From Bradyrhizobium betae (GTDB lineage Bacteria; Pseudomonadota; Alphaproteobacteria; Rhizobiales; Xanthobacteraceae), in NCBI RefSeq assembly GCF_004123905.1, contig NZ_MZXW01000005.1:1-64000 (forward strand): a DNA stretch of 64,000 nt. Reading direction: 5' to 3'. The notes under the pieces were generated by a model. That model saw nothing but the letters and a program-made list of their open reading frames with translations, was not told the origin of the DNA and made no database searches. Below are positions 54,668 through 63,903 of this stretch, in pieces. Position 1 is the stretch's first letter. Each line of letters starts with the position of its first letter. The position numbers were made by a program, and so were the translations under genes.

Positions 54668-55240
54668 ATGAGGAGAGCCACACTAGGGTTGTATTTCGCT
54701 TGTCTCGCTGCGGGACAGGCTTCAGCCGCGGAAAGTGCCGCCGACGTGATCCGGACGTTCGGGCTGATTGGCACCTGGTCAGTCGATTGCAAACGGGATC
54801 CATACCAGGCCTGTGAGAACAACCGATGTGGCGCGCGTCTGACGTATATCGCGCCGTCCTCCGGAGCGCCCACGATCAAGAACGTGATCGGAACGTTTTC
54901 ATCCGGGCAGGTGCGAACATTCATCAGCACGATCTATTCGGCAACACGCGTCGCGGACGATAAGATCAAGATCGTGTCCGTTCAGGATCCTCCACCCAGC
55001 ACGACGGCCGTGTGGTGGCGCCAGCCAGGCGAAGCGTGGGAGATCGTCCTGCTCAAGGTCGGCGACAAATATCAAACCTTTTCCGCGCGTCGTGACGACG
55101 GGAAAAAGGTCGAGGTCGAGGAAGGTTTCGAGGTCCGGCCGCCGCCGCCTCCTCCACCTGCTAGGAGCTATGACGCGTTGCCAACGCAATGGATACGCAC
55201 CACGCGACAAATGCCGATGTTTGAGAAATGTAGCGACTGA
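54668..55240 (+). CDS. exported protein of unknown function
   Basis: 190 residues, Sec signal (MRRATLGLYFACLAAGQASA), then an intact domain with LIGTWSVDCKRDPYQACENNRCGARLTYI-type cysteines and a C-terminal PPPPPPPAR stretch. GGGGGGAG lies before ATG 54668. It is transcribed rightward and converges on pgeF. No family recognised. Confidence 0.7.
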   Translation: MRRATLGLYFACLAAGQASAAESAADVIRTFGLIGTWSVDCKRDPYQACENNRCGARLTYIAPSSGAPTIKNVIGTFSSGQVRTFISTIYSATRVADDKIKIVSVQDPPPSTTAVWWRQPGEAWEIVLLKVGDKYQTFSARRDDGKKVEVEEGFEVRPPPPPPPARSYDALPTQWIRTTRQMPMFEKCSD

Positions 55241-55243
55241 CGT

Positions 55244-56011
55244 TCACGCCTCGAGCGCGATTGCGTGAACGTGGCGGCCGTAATCCGGCTCCTTGCGATG
55301 CACCGAGCGGCGATAGCTGAAGAAGCGCTCGTCGGCATAGGTGTCGAGGCCGAGATCGTCGATCATCAGAATGCCGGCGGCTTCCAGCCGCTTGCGGATG
55401 AAGCCTGCGAGATCGAACATCGCGTGGCCCTCGCGCACCGACGGGATGAAGAACATGGCGTTCTCCGCATCTGCCTCCATGAAGCGGGCCACGAACTCGT
55501 TGCCGACCTCGTAGCTGTCCTGCCGGATCAGGGGGCCGATCGCTGCGATGATGCCGCTGCGCGTGGCGCCGAGCTTTTCCATCGCCAGAATCGTGGACTC
55601 CAGCACGCCCGTGAGTGCGCCTTTCCAGCCGGCATGCGCACCGCCAATCACGCCCGCATTGGGATCGACGAACAGCACCGGCCCGCAATCGGCGGCGGAG
55701 ACCCCGAGCGCAATGCCGGGCGTCTTCGTGACCAGCGCATCGCCCTTCGGCCGCGGTCCGCTCGGCCATGCGCGATCTGCAACGAGCACGTCGGGCGAAT
55801 GGATCTGGTGCAGGCTGAGAAAGCGCTCTGGTGCCACGCCGACATGCTCGGCCATGCGGCGGCGGTTTTCCGCGACGAGGGCCTGATCGTCATTCGAGCC
55901 GAGCCCGCCGTTCAGCGCGGAATAGATGCCGCCGGAGACGCCGCCCTCACGGGTGAAGAAAGAATGGCGCAGGCCGGGTACCGCCGACAGTAGCGACGAA
56001 ACAAGCGTCAT
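55244..56011 (-). CDS. pgeF: purine nucleoside phosphorylase / laccase-domain protein
   Basis: 255 residues of the YfiH (Cu-oxidase_4) family. Zn ligands fall in SAADCGPVLFVDP and GGAHAGWKGALTGVLE, with the first His earlier. Members convert adenosine, inosine or N-acetylmuramyl-containing peptidoglycan fragments (E. coli YfiH corrects UDP-MurNAc-Ser). ATG 56011 overlaps the midA stop (ATGA). Confidence 0.9.
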   Translation of the reverse strand: MTLVSSLLSAVPGLRHSFFTREGGVSGGIYSALNGGLGSNDDQALVAENRRRMAEHVGVAPERFLSLHQIHSPDVLVADRAWPSGPRPKGDALVTKTPGIALGVSAADCGPVLFVDPNAGVIGGAHAGWKGALTGVLESTILAMEKLGATRSGIIAAIGPLIRQDSYEVGNEFVARFMEADAENAMFFIPSVREGHAMFDLAGFIRKRLEAAGILMIDDLGLDTYADERFFSYRRSVHRKEPDYGRHVHAIALEA

Positions 56012-57126
56012 GAGGCATCTCCGGACCGTTCGAGATCGCTCAAGCCTGCAAGGCCCGTCAGCCGCGGTTCGGAGATGCCGAGCACCTTGAACATCGAGCC
56101 CATGCCGCTGCGTCCGGTATCGGTCAGGCGCTTGAGCGCGATCGAAATGTCGGTGGCGACCTCAGGCGTCGCCTTCTGCATCAAGGCATTGGCACGGGTG
56201 TCGATGCCGACGCGCTTGAGGAAATCGCCCTGCGTCACCGGTCCGTGCACGCGGGCGCCGACATCCTCCGCCGCACGCGCGAGTGCCTGGAAGTCGACAT
56301 GAGCGGTGACGTCGGCCTGGCCCGGTGCCTTCAGGGGATCGGTGAAGGTGTGGCGCGCGATCGCCTGAAAGGTGTCGCCGGCATCGCTTCGCAGATGGCC
56401 GTAATCGATGATGAGCGCGGCGCCGTCCTGGTCGCGCACGCGCGTCGCGAGCTTCATGATCTCGCCGTCCGGCCGCCATTCGAACACGGCCCCGACGGGC
56501 GCGGCGCGCACCAAGGGCGGCAGCAGTACGTCGAAGCGCGGCGTCGGCTCGGCGGCCGCGCCGAATTGAAGCTTGCCGTTGGGGTCGATCTCGATCACGC
56601 GCTCGTGCCAGCCGTTCTCACGCTTCACCATCTGGTGGATCGGCAGGACGTCGAAATATTCGTTGGCGAGGATGATGCTGGGACCATCAGGCACGTCGTC
56701 GATGCTGTCGTGCCAGGCGATGTTGCGCACGCCCGACAGCGTCGCATTCTGCCGCTCGCGCAGGATCGGATTGACCTCGACCAAATGGATCTGAAGCGCC
56801 TGGTAGAGCGGCGGCAGCACGCGCAACGCGCGCAGCGCATCGGCCATCATGGTGCCGCGGCCGGGGCCGAGCTCGATCAGCCGCAGGAATTGCGGCGAGC
56901 CCATCTGCTTCCACACCGAGGCGGTCCACAGTCCCAGCAGCTCGCCGAACATCTGGCTGACCTCGGGCGAGGTGGTGAAGTCGCCTTCACGCCCCAAGGG
57001 ATCGCGCGAGATGTAATAGCCATAGCGCGGATGCATCAGGCACAGTTCCATATACCGCCAGACCGGCATGGGGCCTGAGGATTTGATCAGCGCCTTGATC
57101 TCGTTGAGTAGCGGCTGTTCGGTCAC
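56008..57126 (-). CDS. SAM-dependent methyltransferase, MidA/NDUFAF7 type
   Basis: 372 residues starting at GTG 57126. Markers of the PF02636 family: CLMHPRYGYYISRDPLGREGDFTTSPEVS and ELGPGRGTMMADALR for SAM binding. The mitochondrial relative NDUFAF7 methylates an Arg of complex I subunit NDUFS2. Situated between lgt and pgeF in a widely conserved order. Confidence 0.9.
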   Translation of the reverse strand: MTEQPLLNEIKALIKSSGPMPVWRYMELCLMHPRYGYYISRDPLGREGDFTTSPEVSQMFGELLGLWTASVWKQMGSPQFLRLIELGPGRGTMMADALRALRVLPPLYQALQIHLVEVNPILRERQNATLSGVRNIAWHDSIDDVPDGPSIILANEYFDVLPIHQMVKRENGWHERVIEIDPNGKLQFGAAAEPTPRFDVLLPPLVRAAPVGAVFEWRPDGEIMKLATRVRDQDGAALIIDYGHLRSDAGDTFQAIARHTFTDPLKAPGQADVTAHVDFQALARAAEDVGARVHGPVTQGDFLKRVGIDTRANALMQKATPEVATDISIALKRLTDTGRSGMGSMFKVLGISEPRLTGLAGLSDLERSGDAS

Positions 57127-57147
57127 GGTCCAGTTTCTCGAAAGGAA

Positions 57148-57993
57148 TTAACGAATAGCCCCTGCTGGCTTCGGCGCACCGCGCCTCACTGCCAATACAA
57201 TAAGTATGAGGCCGACAATAAGCATCGGGATCGACAACAGCATGCCCATGGTTAATCCGCCCCAGAGGAAGCCGAGCTGCGCGTCCGGCTCGCGGAAATG
57301 CTCGCCGGCGATCCGGCTCAAACCATAGATCAGAATGAACGCTCCGAGGATCATGCCGGGGCGCTTCAGTGCACCGAAGCGGACCATGATCGCGAGCACG
57401 ATGAACAGCAGGATGCCCTCCATGCCGGCCTCGTAGAGCTGGCTGGGATGGCGCGGCAACTGCGTGGGGTCCTTGGGGAAGATGATCGCCCAGGGCAATT
57501 CCGGATCGGTGGCGCGGCCCCACAATTCGCCATTGACGAAATTGGCAATCCTCCCGAGCAGCAGCCCGACCGGCGCGACTGCGGTGGTGATGTCGCCAAG
57601 CGACAGGATCGAGATGCCGTTGCGATAGGCGAACCACATCACCGCGACGACGCAGCCGAGGAAGCCGCCATGGAAGGACATGCCGCCTTCCCACAATTTG
57701 AAGATCGCGGCGGGGTACTCGATGAAGAACGGCAGATTGTAGAACAGCACGTAGCCGGTGCGGCCGCCCAGGATAATGCCGAGCGTGACCCACAGGATGA
57801 AGTCGTCGATCTGCACCAGCGAGATCGGTGCCGGCCCGCCCCACAGGCGCTCGTTCTTCAGCAGCGAGCGCGCATAGAGCCAGCCGAACACGATGCCGCT
57901 GATATAGGCCAGCGCATACCAGCGGATCGCGAACGGACCGATCTCGAGTGCGATCGGCTTGAAGGCGGGAAAGTCGATCAGAAGAAGCTGCAT
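57148..57993 (-). CDS. lgt: prolipoprotein diacylglyceryl transferase
   Basis: 281 residues, about seven transmembrane segments. Signature [14 protein letters not shown] and [11 protein letters not shown] are the Lgt catalytic region. It attaches the lipid to prolipoprotein Cys; LspA (21 kb) then cleaves. ATG 57993 is chosen; upstream codons are not family-like. The dienelactone hydrolase gene ends 14 bp before it. Confidence 0.95.
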   Translation of the reverse strand: MQLLLIDFPAFKPIALEIGPFAIRWYALAYISGIVFGWLYARSLLKNERLWGGPAPISLVQIDDFILWVTLGIILGGRTGYVLFYNLPFFIEYPAAIFKLWEGGMSFHGGFLGCVVAVMWFAYRNGISILSLGDITTAVAPVGLLLGRIANFVNGELWGRATDPELPWAIIFPKDPTQLPRHPSQLYEAGMEGILLFIVLAIMVRFGALKRPGMILGAFILIYGLSRIAGEHFREPDAQLGFLWGGLTMGMLLSIPMLIVGLILIVLAVRRGAPKPAGAIR

Positions 57994-58007
57994 CAGGCTT
58001 TCTATGT

Positions 58008-58739
58008 CTAAACGAGATTGCGGCGATAGAGCGCCAGCAGACGCTCCCAATGCCGCTCGGCGGCGTCGCGGTCATAGACCGGGCGCTTGGGGAAGGCGAA
58101 GCCGTGATGCGTGCCGGGATAGATCTCGACCTCGGCTTTCGCGCCGCTCATGCCCTTCTTGACCTTTTCGACGATCTCGGTCGGCGCATAGATGTCGGTC
58201 TCGGCGCAGGCGAAATAGAGCTCGGCCTTGGTCTTGGCGGCCGCAAGATGCGGGCTGTCGTCCTGATCGGTTGCGAGCTGCGTGCCGTAGACCGAGGCGG
58301 CGGCCTTGACGCGATCAGGGAAATGCGTGGCGGCGTTGACGGCGTAACGGCCGCTCATGCAATAGCCGACGGTGCCGACGATTTTGGTGTTCGCGGCCGA
58401 CTGGCCTTCGGCATAGGTCAGCAGCGCTCTTGTGTCGTCCATGATCATGGGAATCGTGAGCGAGCCCATCAGCGCGAACATGCGCTTGCGCTCGGGCGCA
58501 TTCGGATCGGCCGGCAGCGCGCCCAGCTCCATCACGCCGGAGCGGTAATACAGGTTCGGCAGCATCACGTAATAGCCAGAGGTTGCGAGCCGGCGCGCCA
58601 TGTCGCGCAGCTCTTCGCGGATCGCCGGCGCATCCATGTAGAACAGGACGACCGGAAACGGCCCGCCGCGTTCGGGGTGGGTGATGAACGTTGCGGTGTG
58701 GCCGTCCTTGGTCGGGATCGCGATCTGCTGGTCGATCAT
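58008..58739 (-). CDS. dienelactone hydrolase-family protein
   Basis: 243 residues from ATG 58739 (AAGGA eight bases ahead). Nucleophile Cys in [14 protein letters not shown], catalytic Asp near ETDIYAPTE and His in GTHHGFAFP make a Cys-Asp-His triad. Family enzymes open lactones such as dienelactone from chlorocatechol or hydrolyse esters; the real substrate here is unknown. It may lead the lgt-midA-pgeF operon. Confidence 0.88.
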   Translation of the reverse strand: MIDQQIAIPTKDGHTATFITHPERGGPFPVVLFYMDAPAIREELRDMARRLATSGYYVMLPNLYYRSGVMELGALPADPNAPERKRMFALMGSLTIPMIMDDTRALLTYAEGQSAANTKIVGTVGYCMSGRYAVNAATHFPDRVKAAASVYGTQLATDQDDSPHLAAAKTKAELYFACAETDIYAPTEIVEKVKKGMSGAKAEVEIYPGTHHGFAFPKRPVYDRDAAERHWERLLALYRRNLV

Positions 58740-58930
58740 CTGTTCGATCCTTTCTTGCGCCTTCTGATTCTTGTTATGCAGGGACGGTGAATACGATTGC
58801 AAGGAAACCGGGGCATGACAAGGATACCGCCGATCAGCACTTGAACCGTTCGGCGTGGATTGCCATTGTCTTTCCAAGTGTTCGCGCAAAGTTTATCGGA
58901 AGCCGCCAAGAGACCGATCAGGAGACCGAC

Positions 58931-59182
58931 ATGACCCAGACCAACAACCGGTTTTTCGACGAGATCGGCCGCCTGATGAACGACGCCGCCGGTGCTGCCC
59001 AGGGCGTCAAGCGCGAGGTCGATACGGTATTGCGCACCCAGGCCGAAAAATTCCTGCGCGACATGGATCTGGTCAAGCGTGAGGAGTTCGAGGCGGTCAA
59101 GGACATGGCGCGCCTCGCCCGCGAGGAGAACGAGGCCCTGAAGGCGCGCATCGCGGCGCTGGAGGCGAAGCTCGGCGGGTAA
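58931..59182 (+). CDS. ubiK: UbiK-family (BMFP) accessory protein
   Basis: 83 residues. An amphipathic N-terminus then a coiled coil ending AREENEALKARIAALEAKLGG. UbiK helps assemble the ubiquinone biosynthesis complex under aerobic conditions. GGAGACC precedes ATG 58931. Divergent from the dienelactone hydrolase. Confidence 0.85.
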   Translation: MTQTNNRFFDEIGRLMNDAAGAAQGVKREVDTVLRTQAEKFLRDMDLVKREEFEAVKDMARLAREENEALKARIAALEAKLGG

Positions 59183-59355
59183 AGACGGGGAGGGCAGGAA
59201 CCCTCCTCCGGCAGCCCATTCTCCTTGTCATTTCCGCATCTTCCGGGTAAAAGCCCGCCACGTCCGCGGCCCCCGCACCCCTGGAGGCTTGCTGTGGACG
59301 ATGCCATGGGCCGCGCTGCGGCCCATTAACTTTTGCAAAAACAAGGACTTAGACT

Positions 59356-60087
59356 ATGGCGACGACCGTCAAGGAATTGAAGGCGACCGCACGTCCGAAG
59401 AGCGGCAAGGGGGCCGCCCGGGCTGAGCGTCGCGCCGGGAGAGTGCCCGGAGTGATCTATGGTAACAACCAGCCCCCGCTCCCGATCTCGGTCGACGATC
59501 GCGAACTGCGTGCGCGCATTCTCGCCGGCCGGTTCCTGACCACGCTGGTCGACGTCGAGCTCGACGGCAAGAAGCATCGCGTGATTCCGCGCGACTACCA
59601 TCTCGATCCGGTCAAGGACTTCCCGATCCACGTCGACTTCATGCGGCTCGGCGAAGGCGCCACCATCCGCATCAGCGTTCCCTTGCATGTCGTGAAGGCG
59701 GAAGGCTCGCCCGGCGTGAAGCGCGGCGGCGCCGTCAACATCGTCGCGCATTCGATCGAGCTGGAGTGCGGTGTCGAGAACATCCCGCAATATATCGAGG
59801 CTGATGTTGGTTCGCTCGAAATCGGTCACTCGCTGCATCTCGCCGACATCAAGCTGCCGGCTGGCGTCAAGGCGCTGACCGCCGAGGACGCGACCCTCGT
59901 CACCATCGTGCCGCCCTCCGGCTACGCCGAAGAGCAGAAGGCAGCGGCTGCTGCTGCAGCTCCGGGTGCTGCTGCGGCTCCGGCGGCTGGTGCGGCTCCG
60001 GCGGCTGGCGCTGCGGCTCCGGCGGCTGGCGCGAAGGCTCCGGCAGCGGCTGCCAAGGCCCCCGCCGGCGGCGACAAGAAGAAGTAA
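59356..60087 (+). CDS. rplY: 50S ribosomal protein L25 / stress protein Ctc
   Basis: 243 residues. The 5S rRNA-binding L25 domain (RAGRVPGVIYGNNQPPLPIS), the TL5 C-terminal domain (HVDFMRLGEGATIRI), and a Pro/Ala/Gly-rich tail of about 55 residues with tandem APAAGA repeats. AAAACAAGGACTTAGACT before ATG 59356 gives the ribosome site. Located before pth, as in many bacteria. Confidence 0.95.
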   Translation: MATTVKELKATARPKSGKGAARAERRAGRVPGVIYGNNQPPLPISVDDRELRARILAGRFLTTLVDVELDGKKHRVIPRDYHLDPVKDFPIHVDFMRLGEGATIRISVPLHVVKAEGSPGVKRGGAVNIVAHSIELECGVENIPQYIEADVGSLEIGHSLHLADIKLPAGVKALTAEDATLVTIVPPSGYAEEQKAAAAAAAPGAAAAPAAGAAPAAGAAAPAAGAKAPAAAAKAPAGGDKKK

Positions 60088-60145
60088 TCTCTCAAAGCTG
60101 GCGCGCGGTCTTTGATCGCGCGCCGAGCGAGGGGCGCGCCGCGTC

Positions 60146-60751
60146 ATGCGACTGTTTGTTGGGCTCGGCAATCCCGGCGCGAAATACGCACGTAACCGGC
60201 ACAATATCGGCTTCTTGGCCGTCGACGAGATCGCGCGGCGTCATGGTTTCGCACCGTGGCGCCGTCGTTTTCAGGGCGAGACCTCGGAAGGCGCGCTCGG
60301 CACTGAGCGCGTGATCCTGCTCAAGCCCACGACCTACATGAACGAGTCCGGCCGCAGCGTTCAGGAAGCCGCAGGCTTCTTCAAGATCGCAACGGGCGAC
60401 GTCACCGTGTTCCATGACGAGCTCGAACTGCCGCCGGGCAAGGTGCGGGTGAAGATCGGCGGTGGCATCGCCGGCCACAACGGCCTGCGCTCGATCTCCG
60501 CGCATATCGGCAACGAGTATCGCCGGGTGCGGCTCGGTATCGGTCATCCCGGCGTCAAGGAGCTGGTGCATGGCCACGTGCTGTCGGACTTCGCCAAGGC
60601 CGACAACGACTGGGTGGCGACGCTCTGCGACGCCGTTGCCGAGCACGCGGCATTGGTTGCCAAGGGCACGGACGCGACCTTCGCCAACAGGGTGCACCTC
60701 GCCATGCAGGCGAAGGGATTTTTGACCAAAGACGACAACGGCAAGGAATAA
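60146..60751 (+). CDS. pth: peptidyl-tRNA hydrolase
   Basis: 201 residues. Starts [20 protein letters not shown] with catalytic His in the RHNIGF motif and Asn in [11 protein letters not shown]; Asp in [11 protein letters not shown]. It frees tRNA from prematurely released peptides. Located between rplY and ychF, the standard order. Confidence 0.96.
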   Translation: MRLFVGLGNPGAKYARNRHNIGFLAVDEIARRHGFAPWRRRFQGETSEGALGTERVILLKPTTYMNESGRSVQEAAGFFKIATGDVTVFHDELELPPGKVRVKIGGGIAGHNGLRSISAHIGNEYRRVRLGIGHPGVKELVHGHVLSDFAKADNDWVATLCDAVAEHAALVAKGTDATFANRVHLAMQAKGFLTKDDNGKE

Positions 60752-60756
60752 CGCTC

Positions 60757-61854
60757 GTGGGATTCAAATGCGGGATCGTCGGATTGCCCAATGTCGGCAA
60801 GTCGACCTTGTTCAATGCGCTGACCGAGACGGCCGCGGCGCAGGCTGCGAACTATCCGTTCTGCACCATCGAGCCGAATGTCGGCGAGGTCGCGGTGCCC
60901 GATCCCAGGCTCGACAAGCTGTCGGCAATTGCGAAGTCGGCGCAGATCATTCCGACCCGGCTGACCTTCGTCGATATCGCCGGCCTCGTGCGCGGCGCCT
61001 CCAAGGGTGAAGGCCTCGGCAACCAGTTCCTGGCCAACATCCGCGAGACCGACGCCATCGCGCATGTCGTGCGCTGCTTTGAAGATTCCGACATCACCCA
61101 TGTCGAGGGCAAGATCGCCCCGCTCGCCGACATCGAGACCATCGAGACCGAGCTGATGCTCGCCGATCTCGACAGCCTCGAGAAGCGCGTCGACAACCTC
61201 ACCAAAAAGGCCAAGGGCAACGACAAGGACGCCAAGGAGCAGCTCGACCTCGTCAACCGCACGCTGGTGCTGCTGCGCGAGGGCAAGCCCGCGCGCCTGG
61301 TCGAGCGCAAGGCTGAGGAGGAGCGCGCGTTCGGCATGCTCGGCCTGTTGTCGTCGAAGCCGGTGCTTTATGTCTGCAACGTCGAGGAAAGCTCGGCCGC
61401 CACGGGTAATTCGTTCTCGAAGGCCGTGCAGGACCAGGCCGCCAAGGAAGGCGCCATCGCAGTCGTCATCTCCGCCAAGATCGAATCCGAGATCGCGACG
61501 ATCTCGCGCGATGAACGCGCTGACTTCCTGGAGACGCTGGGTCTCGAAGAGGCCGGCCTCGATCGCCTGATCCGCGCCGGCTACACGCTGCTCGACCTCA
61601 TCACCTACTTTACAGTGGGCCCGAAGGAAGCGCGCGCCTGGACCATCTATCGCGGCACCAAGGCGCCGGGCGCGGCCGGTGTGATCCACACCGATTTCGA
61701 GAAGGGTTTTATCCGCGCCGAGACGATTGCGTATGAGGACTACGTCGCGCTGGGCGGCGAAGCCGGCGCTCGCGATGCCGGCAAGCTGCGCCTCGAAGGC
61801 AAGGAATACGTCGTCGCCGACGGCGACGTGATGCATTTCCGGTTTAATAATTAA
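60757..61854 (+). CDS. ychF: redox-regulated ribosome-associated ATPase YchF
   Basis: 365 residues, start GTG 60757, five bases after the pth stop. OBG-family P-loop [12 protein letters not shown], the NxxE variant of the specificity motif (NVEE) that favours ATP over GTP, and a C-terminal TGS domain. It binds ribosomes under oxidative stress. Overlaps the end of the rplY-pth operon unit. Confidence 0.96.
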   Translation: MGFKCGIVGLPNVGKSTLFNALTETAAAQAANYPFCTIEPNVGEVAVPDPRLDKLSAIAKSAQIIPTRLTFVDIAGLVRGASKGEGLGNQFLANIRETDAIAHVVRCFEDSDITHVEGKIAPLADIETIETELMLADLDSLEKRVDNLTKKAKGNDKDAKEQLDLVNRTLVLLREGKPARLVERKAEEERAFGMLGLLSSKPVLYVCNVEESSAATGNSFSKAVQDQAAKEGAIAVVISAKIESEIATISRDERADFLETLGLEEAGLDRLIRAGYTLLDLITYFTVGPKEARAWTIYRGTKAPGAAGVIHTDFEKGFIRAETIAYEDYVALGGEAGARDAGKLRLEGKEYVVADGDVMHFRFNN

Positions 61855-61861
61855 GCTGGAT

Positions 61862-61995
61862 CTCGTGCCCCGGACGCGGCGCAGCGCTTCTTTAGCGGTG
61901 CGCTGCAGAGCCGGGGCCCAGAATCTTGGTTGCGGACGCATGGGTCCCGGCTCTGCGTCGCGTCATTTCATGCCGCGCCGCGTCCGGGACACGAG
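61862..61995. repeat. dispersed palindromic element, GTGCCCCGGACGC type
   Basis: CTCGTGCCCCGGACGCGGCGC at the left answers GCGTCCGGGACACGAG at the right. Inner pair GCAGAGCCGGG / CCCGGCTCTGC. It fills the convergent gap between ychF and the DUF4282 gene. Confidence 0.75.
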
Positions 61996-61999
61996 CGCC

Positions 62000-62296
62000 T
62001 CACCGCATCCCGCCGCCCTGATCCCTGATCGCACCGAGATGCTCGTTGATACGGAACACGATCAGGATCAGTTCCGCGACGATGCGCGAGAACACGATGC
62101 CGACCACGACGCTCGCGATCGACGACAGCAACACCAGGAAACCGCCGAACGGGCTGATCGCCATCGCGGCGAGGCCAGAGAAGATACCGGAGAGGCCGAA
62201 CAGGCAGATCAGCGCGATCACCAGCCAGTAGAAGGTCTTGATGATCGTCGGCGTGATGAAGCGGTCCCACTGAAACAGGTCGCTGAATGAAAACAT
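62000..62296 (-). CDS. DUF4282 membrane protein
   Basis: 98 residues. Start MFSFSDLFQWDRFITP, two helices (about 22-45 and 50-72), and a family-typical FRINEHLGAI tail ending RDQGGGMR. DUF4282 proteins are small inner-membrane proteins of unknown role. ATG 62296. Confidence 0.85.
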   Translation of the reverse strand: MFSFSDLFQWDRFITPTIIKTFYWLVIALICLFGLSGIFSGLAAMAISPFGGFLVLLSSIASVVVGIVFSRIVAELILIVFRINEHLGAIRDQGGGMR

Positions 62297-62450
62297 TGCT
62301 CTCCCCCGGGCAAATCGCGCCGCCGGCTGCGTTAATTTGACGATGAGGCTGGGCCGACTCGCCAAATGTAGCACGAGCCATGCGGGCCGGCGGGTTGAGA
62401 TTGCCGCAAACTGCGGCCACAATCTGTCATTCCCTCCAAGCTTTCCCAAG

Positions 62451-62903
62451 ATGACCCTGACCTTCGAAGATTTCCCGCCCGGCCGGTTCGGAACATTCGG
62501 CCCGCGCCATGTCACCCGCGACGAGATTCTGGCCTTTGCCGTCGAGTTCGATCCGCAGCCGATGCACCTGGACGAGGACGCCGCCAGCAAAAGCATGCTG
62601 CGGGGCCTGTCCGGCTCGGGCTGGCACCTTTGCTCGCTGATGATGCGGATGATGGCCGACGGTTTTATCACCCGCGCCGCGTCGCTGGGATCTCCCGGGG
62701 TCGACGAGGTGCGTTGGCTGTCGCCGCTCAGGCCGGGTGACGATTTGACACTCGATGTCGACGTGCTGGAAGCCCGTACCTCGAAGAGCCGCCCCGAGCT
62801 CGGCATCGTCAAGTTCAAATGCACCGTGCGCAACGCGGCGGGGCAGGCGCTTTGCGAGATGACCTCGCCGATCCTGATCAAGCGGCGCGAAGGAGCGGCC
62901 TGA
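62451..62903 (+). CDS. MaoC-type (R)-hydratase/dehydratase
   Basis: 150 residues. Hydratase 2 motif: FAVEFDPQPMHLDEDAAS with Asp and His (D-x4-H-x-D), and SGWHLCSLMMR. It could hydrate enoyl-CoA or act in acyl modification. Stop TGA overlaps the next ATG (TGATG), so both MaoC proteins are made together. Confidence 0.88.
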   Translation: MTLTFEDFPPGRFGTFGPRHVTRDEILAFAVEFDPQPMHLDEDAASKSMLRGLSGSGWHLCSLMMRMMADGFITRAASLGSPGVDEVRWLSPLRPGDDLTLDVDVLEARTSKSRPELGIVKFKCTVRNAAGQALCEMTSPILIKRREGAA

Positions 62904-63382
62904 TGCGGTTCTTCGACGACATCGAGATCGGCCAGCGCCGCGAGATCGGCACCTACAATTTCACGGCGGAAGCGATCAAGACATTTGCCGCAAAGTTCGA
63001 TCCGCAGCGCTTTCACCTCGACGAGGAGGAAGGCAAGAATTCGCTGTTCGGCGGGTTAGCTGCTTCGGGCTGGCATGTCGGCTCGGCCTGCATGAGCCTG
63101 CTTGTCGCGGATGGCCAACGTCTGGCGCGTGAGGCCGCAGCGCGCGGCGAGGAGGTCGCGATATGGGGCCCGTCGCCGGGCTTTCGCGATCTGCGCTGGA
63201 TCAGGCCGGTGCTCGCCGGCGACACCGTTGCTTACGTCAATGTCGTCATCGACAAGCGCACCTCGGCCTCGCGTCCCGGCTGGGGCATTCTGACGGCCCG
63301 CACCACCGGCACCAACCAGCGCGGCGAAGAGGTCTACTCCATCACCGCATCAGCCTTCGTGCCGACACGCGCGAAGGGTTAA
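62903..63382 (+). CDS. second MaoC-type hydratase
   Basis: 159 residues. Same catalytic motif AKFDPQRFHLDEEE and ASGWHVGSACMSLL. The two proteins may form a heterodimer in which one half is active, or separate enzymes. ATG 62903 overlaps the stop of the first gene. Confidence 0.88.
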   Translation: MRFFDDIEIGQRREIGTYNFTAEAIKTFAAKFDPQRFHLDEEEGKNSLFGGLAASGWHVGSACMSLLVADGQRLAREAAARGEEVAIWGPSPGFRDLRWIRPVLAGDTVAYVNVVIDKRTSASRPGWGILTARTTGTNQRGEEVYSITASAFVPTRAKG

Positions 63383-63580
63383 ATTCGTTCCAGGATGAAC
63401 GGTCCAAATGAGTGCGCGAGTGTTGCCCGCGCGCTATGGACGCGATTCCGGGCGGCTGCCATAAGCCTGCGCAACATGGTGACCCGCGAAGCAGTTGGCG
63501 GAACCATCGAGTTGCTAACCAATTATGAACCTGTCGCTGTCTATTTGAACGAACTGGGCAGAGGACAGGGGACGAGGACC

Positions 63581-63727
63581 ATGGCAGATCGCGGCGCACT
63601 CAAGCTGGTCGGATTTATCTTTGCTACCGCGACGCTGGCCGTGATGCTGGTCGCCGGCATGGTGGTGAAGGGCTATGCCGACGGCGCCTACACCCTGGAA
63701 GCCTCGACCGTGGAAGCAGCTCGGTAA
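63581..63727 (+). CDS. 48-residue single-pass membrane protein
   Basis: From ATG 63581 with GAGGAC ahead: MADRGALKLVGFIFATATLA, then a hydrophobic run to about residue 30 and a short polar tail. Longer in-frame upstream sequence to 63395 has no RBS and low-complexity composition. Convergent with another tiny membrane protein at 63766. Confidence 0.6.
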   Translation: MADRGALKLVGFIFATATLAVMLVAGMVVKGYADGAYTLEASTVEAAR

Positions 63728-63765
63728 GATTTCGTTAACTCTTCGGGGCCGGTATCCGGTCCCGC

Positions 63766-63903
63766 TTAGCGGCTATAGACGAACGCCAGCACCGCGATCG
63801 CAACCGCCAGCAATCCCACAAAGCGCAGCATGATCGTGCCGAACTGGTTCGGCGCGGGCCGCATCGGTATCGGGTCCGTGGTGTCGGGCCGAATGCTTTC
63901 CAT
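63766..63903 (-). CDS. 45-residue single-pass membrane protein
   Basis: ATG 63903, stop TAA at 63768-63766. N-terminal MESIRPDTTDPIPMRPAPNQ is Pro-rich and cytosolic-looking; the C-terminal half is hydrophobic (FVGLLAVAIAVLAFVYSR). No homologue recognised. A GGGGAC lies upstream. Only 38 bp separates it from the convergent small membrane gene. Confidence 0.6.
   Translation of the reverse strand: MESIRPDTTDPIPMRPAPNQFGTIMLRFVGLLAVAIAVLAFVYSR

Noticed and set aside
60544..61941. 465-codon minus-strand frame opposite pth and ychF
   Set aside because: It overlaps two conserved genes in antisense.
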